DNA from: a bacterium | GTDB lineage: Bacteria; 4484-113; JALSIF01 | NCBI GenBank assembly: GCA_026981635.1 | Contig: JALSIF010000036.1 | Coordinates: 1-5,725, forward strand | DNA length: 5,725 nt | Reading direction: 5' to 3' | Shown: one piece after another, positions 1 to 5,052 of the stretch | Layout of the letters: every line of letters begins with the position of its first letter | Position numbering within the stretch: the stretch's first letter is position 1 | Translations under genes and position numbers: made by a program | The notes under the pieces: generated by a model | Seen by the model: only the letters and a program-made list of their open reading frames with translations | What the model was told of the DNA's origin: nothing | Database searches by the model: none

Positions 1-558
1 GCCGATGGCCTCAACATCAATTGACTCAATGCGGGGGTTGATGCGATCCTCGGGAAACTCAATGTGAACAAAGACCTCGTAACGGCTAGCCAGGGAGAAG
101 TCGCGCCGGTCGGTGACGAAGCGGATGCCGTTGGCGCTGACGTTGAAGGTCCCTTCCTGTTCCATGAGGAGCTCCTCGGCCTCCTGTTCGGTTTCTTCAG
201 GAGGGCGCTCCACCCTTACCCGACCCTCCACATCCATGCGCAGGAAGCGGCGGCGCTGGATGCGGCGGGCGCGGCGGGGTCGGGCGAGGATGACATTGCC
301 GGTCGCCTTGAGGCGCTCCACCACCCGGGACTGGAACTCAAGGATTCCGCGCGGGGTGTAGATCTGTACCACCAGATCGGCTTCCGGACTCAGGGTGGCG
401 GGCTTTCCCTCGTGGGTTATCCCCCGCACGGTGAGCGTCTCCTCGTCCCAGTCGTAGACCGAGGCGTCGTACTCCATCGGCGGATCCTCCGCCGGGTCAA
501 AGATGCGCACGCGCTGCTCAGGCTCCAGGTATGGCTCTATGGGGCGATACTCATCCAT
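1..558 (-). CDS. PilZ-domain protein with YcgR-type N-terminal domain (probable cyclic-di-GMP receptor), 3' end outside window
   Basis: Reading leftward from the ATG at 558-556, the frame stays open for 186 codons to the window edge, so the C-terminus is missing. An in-frame TAG lies two codons upstream, which makes this the first possible ATG; the ribosome binding site is weak. Residues about 15-95 look like the YcgR-type N-terminal beta domain (strand pattern VRIF, LTVRGI, LVVQIYT, FQSRVV). The PilZ domain begins near residue 100 with the cyclic-di-GMP binding arginines: Q101 R102 R103, then R107 (RxxxR). The second motif is N139-V-S141-A-N-G144 (D/NxSxxG). A glutamate-rich stretch (about 118-135) lies between the two motifs. 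In the family, YcgR-like proteins bind cyclic-di-GMP in the cytoplasm and act on flagella, pili or other targets. The target here is unknown. The gene is divergent from lon. The family call is secure; actual ligand binding is inferred from the intact motifs. Confidence 0.88.
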   Translation of the reverse strand, partial: MDEYRPIEPYLEPEQRVRIFDPAEDPPMEYDASVYDWDEETLTVRGITHEGKPATLSPEADLVVQIYTPRGILEFQSRVVERLKATGNVILARPRRARRIQRRRFLRMDVEGRVRVERPPEETEQEAEELLMEQEGTFNVSANGIRFVTDRRDFSLASRYEVFVHIEFPEDRINPRIESIDVEAIG

Positions 559-561
559 AGG

Positions 562-576
562 CTATCTCGCTGATAG
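562..576. repeat. Small inverted repeat next to the PilZ start
   Basis: CTATC (562-566) and GATAG (572-576) are perfect 5-base complements around the 5-base loop TCGCT. It ends 3 bases from the PilZ start codon and overlaps the -10 candidates of both genes. It could be an operator, or a hairpin that blocks the PilZ ribosome binding site. At this length chance is also a fair explanation. Confidence 0.3.
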
Positions 577-579
577 AAT
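571..579 (+). promoter_or_regulatory. Extended -10 promoter candidate for lon
   Basis: The sequence TGATAGAAT at 571-579 fits the extended -10 consensus TGnTATAAT with a single mismatch. No good -35 hexamer lies 16-18 bases upstream, but extended -10 promoters often do without one. A transcription start near 586 would give lon a leader of about 73 bases. The position, in the only gap between two divergent genes, supports it. The sigma-factor preference of this organism is not known. Confidence 0.42.
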
Positions 580-583
580 TTTA
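572..583 (-). promoter_or_regulatory. Weak -10 candidate for the leftward PilZ gene
   Basis: Read on the minus strand, 583-578 is TAAAAT, five of six matches to TATAAT, 19 bases before the PilZ start codon. No convincing -35 box is visible 16-18 bases upstream. A start near 571 would give a short leader. It overlaps the -10 candidate for lon on the other strand. This is only a sequence match in AT-rich bases between two divergent genes. Confidence 0.25.
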
Positions 584-610
584 GCGGGTCGCGGGTGGTA
601 GAAGGCGAAG

Positions 611-625
611 CGGAAAGCTCTTCCG
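611..625. repeat. Inverted repeat in the lon leader, possible operator or hairpin
   Basis: CGGAA (611-615) and TTCCG (621-625) are perfect complements around AGCTC. The repeat sits 34 bases before the lon start, and downstream of the lon promoter candidate. Lon genes are commonly under heat-shock control, but this does not match the CIRCE (TTAGCACTC-N9-GAGTGCTAA) or HAIR (CTTGAGT-N7-ACTCAAG) operators. An operator or leader hairpin is possible but unproven. Confidence 0.35.
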
Positions 626-658
626 TCTCACCTTCACCTAAGCTTACCGAGTTGGAAG

Positions 659-3220
659 ATGACCGAGAAGAAGAAGCCAGCAGGAAAGGTGTCGGAAGGT
701 TCTCCCGAGGGCGAGGAAACCAAACAGCCGGTGGTGGAAGATCGCCGCGCTACCGCCCAGCCCCGGCAGGAGGAGGTCAGCGTCATCGGGGTGGTTAAGC
801 TGCCCATCCTGGCCATCCGCAACCTGGTCACCTTCCCCCTCCACATCCAGCCCATTGAGGTGGGCAGACCCCAGTCGCTCAAGGCGTTGGAGGCAGCCCA
901 GGGGGAGCGCCCCTTCATCGGCCTCATCGCCCAGCGCGACCCGCGCACCGACGAGCCCACCTTTGACGACCTCTATGAGTTCGGCACCGTAGCCCAGATC
1001 CTCCAGCAGCAGAAGCTGGATACCAAGGGGGCAGTGCGCATCCTGATCCACGGTCAGCAGCGGTTCAGGATCAGAAAGCGCCTCCAGGAGCGGCCCTATC
1101 TGCTGGCTGAGGTGGAACTGCTGGAGGCCACAGAACCCTCTGACGACGAGGCCCTGGCCCTGCGCCACTCGGTGATGGAGCTGTTCAGGGAGTATATCCA
1201 GCGCCACGAGGTGCTGCCCAACGAGCTGATCACTACCGCTTCAAGCATCCCCCAAGTGGGCCAGCTATGTGACTTTATTGCCAACCATGCCTTTGACCTG
1301 GAGAAGCGCCAGCAGGTGCTGGAGACGGTGCCCATCAAGGAGCGCCTGAGGCTGACCCTGAAACTGCTTGCCCACGAGGTGGAGATCCTAAAGATCTCCC
1401 AAAAGATCCAGAGCCAGGTGGAGGAGGAGGTGGGCAAGCACCAACGCGAGTTCTTCCTGCGCAAAAAGTTGGAGGAGATCAAGAAGGAGCTGGGGGAGAC
1501 CGACGAGCGGGAGCAGGAGCAGGCCCACTATAAGGAGCGCATTGAGGCGGCAGGGATGCCAGAGGAGGTGAAGAAGAAAGCCCTCACCGAGCTTGACCGC
1601 CTCTCCCGCATGCACCCCGACTCGGCCGAGGCGGCGGTGGTGCGCACCTATCTTGACACCCTATGCGACCTGCCCTGGAACAGGACCACCGAAGACAACC
1701 AGGACCTGGACAAGGCCTGGCAGATCCTGGAGGAGGACCACTACGGGCTCAACGAGGTCAAGGAACGCCTGCTGGAGTATCTTGCGGTACTGAAGCTTCG
1801 GGGAGAGATCAAAGGACCCATTCTCTGCCTGATCGGGCCTCCTGGGGTGGGCAAGACCAGCCTGGGCAGGAGCGTGGCCCGGGCGCTGGGCAGGAAGTTT
1901 GACCGCATCGCCCTGGGTGGCATGCACGATGAGGCGGAGATCCGCGGTCACCGGCGTACCTATGTGGGGGCGATGCCGGGACGGATCATCCAGGCCCTGA
2001 GGAAGCTTGGTACCAAGAACCCGGTCATCCTGCTGGACGAGATTGACAAGGTGGGCCGGGACTGGCGGGGCGACCCCGCCTCGGCCCTGCTTGAGGTGCT
2101 GGACCCGGAGCAAAACTGGACCTTTACCGACAACTACCTGGAGGTCCCCTTTGACCTCTCCAAGGTGCTCTTCATCTGCACCGGCAACATCACCGACACC
2201 ATCCACCCTGCCCTCAAAGACCGGCTGGAGATCATTCACCTACCCGGCTACACCGAACTGGAGAAGGAGAAGATCGCCCAGCGCTACCTCATCCCCAAGC
2301 AGATTGAGGCCCACGGCCTGAAACGGAGCCAGATCAGCTTTACTCCGGCTGCCATCCGCCACATCATCCTCAACTACACCCACGAGGCGGGGGTAAGGAA
2401 CCTGGAGCGGGAGATAGCCAAGGTGTGCCGCAAGGTGGCCCGCCAGATCGCCACTGGCAAGGCCAAGCGCGTCTCGGTAAGCACCAAGAACCTGGAGCAG
2501 TTCCTTGGCGCCCCCGAGCCCCGGGTCTCGCTGGCTCGCCGTAAGCCCGCCCCCGGTCTGGCCACCGGACTTGCCTGGACGGCAACCGGCGGAGATACCC
2601 TGCTCATTGAGACCCTGGCCATGGAGGGCAAGGGGGAGCTCATGCTTACCGGTCAGCTGGGCGAGGTGATGAAGGAGAGTGCCGAGGCGGCGATGAGCTT
2701 CGTGCGCGCCCACCGCAAAAAGCTGGGCATCAAGGAGAAGTTTGACTTCAGCAAGCTTGACGTCCACATCCACTTCCCCGCCGGCGCCATCCCCAAGGAC
2801 GGCCCCTCGGCAGGTATCACCATCACCACTGCCCTGGTCAGCCTGTTCAGTGAGGTGCCAGTGAGATCGGATGTGGCCATGAGTGGAGAGATGACCCTAA
2901 CTGGTCGGGTGCTACCCATCGGGGGGCTGAAGGAAAAGCTTTTGGCAGCGAGGCGCGACCGAATCTTTAAGGTGATCATCCCCGAGGCCAACGCCAAGGA
3001 CCTGACCGAGGTCCCCGACGAGATCAAGGAGGGGATGCAGATTGTCTTTGTGGAGCGGATTGAGGAGGTACTCTCCTACGCCCTGATGGAACCGGCCGGA
3101 GAGATTAGGCTCAGGGACTGGAAAAAGATCAAACCCTACCGGCCACCCAAGCAGAGGGCCCGGGAGGCTAGGAGGGGAAAGGAAAAGCGGAAGCCCAAGG
3201 CCGCCCTACCGCCATGCTAG
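659..3220 (+). CDS. lon: ATP-dependent Lon protease (LonA type)
   Basis: This 853-residue protein is a complete soluble LonA protease, which unfolds and degrades damaged and regulatory proteins in a ring driven by ATP. The N-terminal substrate-binding domain spans about 46-240 (LPILAIRNLVTFP near 48-60). A helical region follows, with the conserved block HQREFFLRKKLEEIKKELGE at 261-280. The AAA+ module has Walker A GPPGVGKT (393-400), Walker B ILLDEID (457-463), sensor-1 N510, arginine finger R522 and sensor-2 R580. The protease domain (about 630-812) carries catalytic S717 in PKDGPSAG and K760 in GGLKEK, spaced 43 residues as in E. coli (S679/K722). It is longer than E. coli Lon (784) because of a charged N-terminal extension (about 1-45) and a strongly basic tail (817-847). 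The ATG at 659 has GGAAG directly against it, a poor ribosome-binding spacing. No alternative start lies upstream before the in-frame TAG at 599. The stop overlaps the YggT start. Confidence 0.98.
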   Translation: MTEKKKPAGKVSEGSPEGEETKQPVVEDRRATAQPRQEEVSVIGVVKLPILAIRNLVTFPLHIQPIEVGRPQSLKALEAAQGERPFIGLIAQRDPRTDEPTFDDLYEFGTVAQILQQQKLDTKGAVRILIHGQQRFRIRKRLQERPYLLAEVELLEATEPSDDEALALRHSVMELFREYIQRHEVLPNELITTASSIPQVGQLCDFIANHAFDLEKRQQVLETVPIKERLRLTLKLLAHEVEILKISQKIQSQVEEEVGKHQREFFLRKKLEEIKKELGETDEREQEQAHYKERIEAAGMPEEVKKKALTELDRLSRMHPDSAEAAVVRTYLDTLCDLPWNRTTEDNQDLDKAWQILEEDHYGLNEVKERLLEYLAVLKLRGEIKGPILCLIGPPGVGKTSLGRSVARALGRKFDRIALGGMHDEAEIRGHRRTYVGAMPGRIIQALRKLGTKNPVILLDEIDKVGRDWRGDPASALLEVLDPEQNWTFTDNYLEVPFDLSKVLFICTGNITDTIHPALKDRLEIIHLPGYTELEKEKIAQRYLIPKQIEAHGLKRSQISFTPAAIRHIILNYTHEAGVRNLEREIAKVCRKVARQIATGKAKRVSVSTKNLEQFLGAPEPRVSLARRKPAPGLATGLAWTATGGDTLLIETLAMEGKGELMLTGQLGEVMKESAEAAMSFVRAHRKKLGIKEKFDFSKLDVHIHFPAGAIPKDGPSAGITITTALVSLFSEVPVRSDVAMSGEMTLTGRVLPIGGLKEKLLAARRDRIFKVIIPEANAKDLTEVPDEIKEGMQIVFVERIEEVLSYALMEPAGEIRLRDWKKIKPYRPPKQRAREARRGKEKRKPKAALPPC

Positions 3221-3471
3221 CAAGCCAAGTAGGCATAGTCCTTTCAAACCTGATCTACGCCTACTCCATGCTGCTTTTTCTCTACATCCTGCTAAGCTGG
3301 TTTCCCGGGGTGCGCTACCAGGAGTGGTATCGGGCGCTGGGGATGCTGTTTGAGCCGGTGCTGATGCCCTTCCGCCGCATCATCCCGCCCATCGGCGGGG
3401 CTTTGGACATCTCACCCATCCTGCTGTTTATCCTGCTCATGATTCTTCAGCGGGCCGTGCTCGGTCTTTAG
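3214..3471 (+). CDS. YggT/YlmG-family integral membrane protein
   Basis: This 85-residue protein has the family's usual size and layout: two hydrophobic segments (about 6-29 and 67-85) joined by a short amphipathic stretch. Family hallmarks are LLSWFPG (near residues 26-32), then FEPVLMPFRRIIPPIGGALDISPI (about 48-71). In the family, YggT/YlmG proteins sit in the cytoplasmic membrane (CCB3 and YlmG in plastids) and are linked to membrane-complex assembly, osmotic tolerance and division-related clusters; the biochemical role is poorly defined. The ATG lies inside the last codons of lon (7-base overlap, different frame). No good ribosome binding site precedes it, so translation is probably coupled to lon. 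A later ATG at 3268 would delete most of the first membrane segment, so the first ATG is preferred. Confidence 0.92.
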   Translation: MLASQVGIVLSNLIYAYSMLLFLYILLSWFPGVRYQEWYRALGMLFEPVLMPFRRIIPPIGGALDISPILLFILLMILQRAVLGL

Positions 3472-3519
3472 GCAGAGTTAAGCAGGCCCCCTGCCCTTCC
3501 CCCGCCGGCCCACCTGGGT

Positions 3520-3525
3520 TATAGT
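3520..3525 (+). promoter_or_regulatory. -10 candidate immediately before the DivIVA gene
   Basis: TATAGT at 3520-3525 matches TATAAT at five of six positions, with GGT just upstream. The first base of the DivIVA start codon is 8 bases beyond the hexamer, about where transcription would begin, so the transcript could be leaderless or nearly so. No clear -35 box is seen. The alternative is read-through from lon-yggT with the purine run GAGAGAGG (3526-3533) as a badly spaced ribosome binding site. Confidence 0.35.
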
Positions 3526-3533
3526 GAGAGAGG

Positions 3534-4214
3534 ATGCGCTACACGGTCCACGAGCTGGAGAAGATGAAGTTTCCCCTTCGCCTGCGGGGCTACGACCGGC
3601 GGGAGGTTGACCGGGTGATGCTGGAGGTGGCCCGCCAGACCGAGGAGCTACTGGCGGAGGTTGACCGGCTGAAGGGTGAGATAAAGCGGCTAGAAGAGCG
3701 TCTCGCCCAGTACCAAAATATGGAGGACTCCCTGCAAAAGTCCCTTCTTATTGCCCAGCAGACCATGGAAGAGAAGATCGCCCAGGCCAATCGGGAGGCC
3801 GAGTCCATCATCCGGGATGCCCGTCGCCACGAGGGGGAGGTGCGCCAGGAGATCGCCCGGCTGGAAGCCCTGCGCGACCAGCTGGTGCTGGAGATCCACG
3901 GGCTGCTGGCCCGCTTTCTGACCCAGCTTAGGGGAAGCTACCCGGAGCTAGTCCAGCGGGCAGATGAGATCGCCAGCCTTGCCCCTCCGGCCCAGCAGCA
4001 AACTAAGGAGGCAAAGTCGGGACACGAGACTGGGCCAAGGGCCACCTATGGTCCGCCCCTCCCAAGCGGGCAGCCAGCGGAGCCCACGGAAGACCACAGG
4101 GAAGCTTCACCGGGGCTCCCGCGGGAGGAGGAACTGCCCAGCATGGTACCGCCAGAACCCCCTGCCCCACAAAACAGAAGCGAAGAAGGGGCGACCGGCG
4201 GGGGTAAAAGATAG
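3534..4214 (+). CDS. DivIVA-domain coiled-coil protein (cell division/polar growth scaffold family)
   Basis: The 226-residue product starts with a DivIVA/GpsB lipid-binding domain: F13 and R18-G-Y-D21 correspond to the membrane-inserting FxxxxRGYD of B. subtilis DivIVA. A coiled coil (about 25-125) follows, including a block near 62-97 (MEDSLQKSLLIAQQ, then EAESIIRDA) that closely resembles the second conserved block of DivIVA. Residues about 150-226 are Pro-, Glu- and Gln-rich, probably disordered, and look poorly conserved. Family members gather at curved membrane (septa, poles) and recruit partners for division, wall growth or chromosome placement. The exact role here is inferred. The gene lies 62 bases after yggT, echoing the ylmG-divIVA neighbourhood of Gram-positive bacteria. 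It is followed 3 bases later by the HD gene, so these two are probably co-transcribed. The purine run GAGAGAGG touches the ATG, which is not a normal ribosome-binding spacing. Confidence 0.93.
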   Translation: MRYTVHELEKMKFPLRLRGYDRREVDRVMLEVARQTEELLAEVDRLKGEIKRLEERLAQYQNMEDSLQKSLLIAQQTMEEKIAQANREAESIIRDARRHEGEVRQEIARLEALRDQLVLEIHGLLARFLTQLRGSYPELVQRADEIASLAPPAQQQTKEAKSGHETGPRATYGPPLPSGQPAEPTEDHREASPGLPREEELPSMVPPEPPAPQNRSEEGATGGGKR

Positions 4215-4217
4215 TCC

Positions 4218-4937
4218 ATGGCAAGAAAGAGACATCCCCGGCTTGAGGCGCTGGAGGCAACCGCACCCACTCTTTCACCCCAGATTTACATCCGGATCAA
4301 GAACGACCCCGAGATCCGCACCTACCTGCAGCTTGCCGACGAGCACACCGCCGCCATCGGCTACACCGAGCACGGCCTTCGGCATGCCACGCTGGTGGCG
4401 GCCAATGCGGCCTACATCCTTTCCGCCCTGGGCTACGACCAGGAGAAGGTGGAGCTTGCTCGCATCGCCGGCTTCCTCCACGACATAGGCAACATGATGG
4501 GGCGCGACACCCACCCGCAGATGGGGGCGGTGCTCTGCTACCAGCTCCTCTCCCGCTTCGGCCTCACCCCACGCCAGCGGGGGATGGTGATGAGCGCGGT
4601 GGGCAACCACGAGGAGGGCTCCGGCCAGCCAGTAAACGAGGTAAGCGCAGCAGTCATCATCGCCGACAAGAGCGATGTGCACCGGACCCGGGTCAGGGAG
4701 TGGGACGAGGGAACCGACGACATCCACGACCGGGTCAACTACGCCTGCGTGCGGGCAGAGCTCAACGTATCGGCCAAGGAGCGCTCCATTGAGCTTAACC
4801 TGATCATTGACACCAACATCGCCAGCCTCCTGGACTACTTTGAGATCTTTACTGAGCGGATGGTGATGTGCAAGACGGCCGCCCGCTTCATTGGCTGTGA
4901 GTTCTACCTGGTAATCAACGGGGTCAGGCTAGGCTGA
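4218..4937 (+). CDS. HD-domain metal-dependent phosphohydrolase
   Basis: This 239-residue cytoplasmic protein has an HD-superfamily metal site: H56 (GLRHA), the H88-D89 pair in FLHDIGN, H99-P100, H131-E132 (GNHEEGSG) and D150-K151 (IIADKSD). The order H, HD, H, H, D resembles the extended ligand set of HD-GYP proteins, but there is no GYP motif and no attached sensor or signalling domain. Residues about 195-239 form a mixed alpha/beta tail (NLIIDTNIASLLDYFEIF) outside the HD core. HD enzymes hydrolyse phosphate esters, often of nucleotides or cyclic nucleotides; the substrate cannot be read from this sequence. The gene starts 3 bases after the DivIVA stop. Only a distant G-run (4200-4204) could serve as ribosome binding site, so translational coupling is likely. 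The next gene is separated by a regulatory-looking spacer, so this is probably the last gene of its unit. Confidence 0.88.
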   Translation: MARKRHPRLEALEATAPTLSPQIYIRIKNDPEIRTYLQLADEHTAAIGYTEHGLRHATLVAANAAYILSALGYDQEKVELARIAGFLHDIGNMMGRDTHPQMGAVLCYQLLSRFGLTPRQRGMVMSAVGNHEEGSGQPVNEVSAAVIIADKSDVHRTRVREWDEGTDDIHDRVNYACVRAELNVSAKERSIELNLIIDTNIASLLDYFEIFTERMVMCKTAARFIGCEFYLVINGVRLG

Positions 4938-4960
4938 AGATAAATGCCTGACCATAACCG

Positions 4961-4989
4961 AGCTCTTCGGAAAGTGAGGAGAGCTTTCC
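4961..4989 (+). other. Two overlapping, mutually exclusive hairpins after the HD gene
   Basis: AGCTCTTC (4961-4968) can pair with GGAGAGCT (4978-4985) as an 8-base stem with one G-U pair. Alternatively GGAAAG (4969-4974) pairs perfectly with CTTTCC (4984-4989). The two stems share bases and cannot form together. No T-run follows, so this is not a standard intrinsic terminator. It may stabilise the 3' end of the upstream message, switch between forms, or mean nothing. Confidence 0.3.
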
Positions 4990-4993
4990 CCTA

Positions 4994-5017
4994 GCCCACT
5001 GAAATGGGCATAATATT
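4994..5017 (+). terminator. Weak intrinsic terminator candidate
   Basis: GCCCA (4994-4998) and TGGGC (5005-5009) form a perfect GC-rich 5-base stem with a 6-base loop, followed by the AT-rich tract ATAATATTT. It lies 57 bases after the HD stop codon, a natural place to end the lon-to-HD transcription. The stem is short and the tail is not a pure T-run, so it would be inefficient. Confidence 0.35.
5009..5014 (+). promoter_or_regulatory. -10 candidate for the last gene
   Basis: CATAAT at 5009-5014 matches TATAAT at five of six positions, 38 bases before the GTG at 5053. Spacing to the start codon leaves room for a short leader containing the ribosome binding site. The -35 position 17 bases upstream (4986-4991) is poor. 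It overlaps the terminator candidate, so these AT bases may serve one or the other. Confidence 0.3.
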
Positions 5018-5038
5018 TGGGCAGGGGTTATTGAGCTT

Positions 5039-5047
5039 AGGAGGTGA
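5039..5047 (+). promoter_or_regulatory. Full-length Shine-Dalgarno sequence
   Basis: AGGAGGTGA is a perfect 9-base complement to the usual 3' end of 16S rRNA. From GGAGG it is 8 bases to the GTG at 5053 and 11 to the ATG at 5056; the spacing favours GTG. It is far stronger than the site of any other gene in the window and marks the start of the last gene. Confidence 0.8.
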
Positions 5048-5052
5048 CTAGG

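Noticed and set aside
64-573. A 169-codon rightward open frame opposite the PilZ gene
   Set aside because: It lies antisense to a gene with clear PilZ motifs; its protein is low in recognisable structure and follows from GC-rich codons on the other strand.
559-658. CIRCE or HAIR heat-shock operators upstream of lon
   Set aside because: Neither consensus is present in either orientation in the spacer.
644-1207. Long leftward frames opposite lon (also 1661-2239 and 2240-2773)
   Set aside because: Shadows of a gene whose domains and catalytic residues are all accounted for; no domain recognised in the antisense proteins.
3482-3494. Inverted repeat GCAGG-CCC-CCTGC between yggT and divIVA, as a terminator
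   Set aside because: The loop is only 3 bases and the following bases are C-rich, without a T-run; too short to call a terminator.
3964-4488. A 174-codon rightward frame bridging the DivIVA and HD genes
   Set aside because: It is an alternative frame across two well-supported genes, with an Arg/Ser/Pro-rich product and no ribosome binding site of note.
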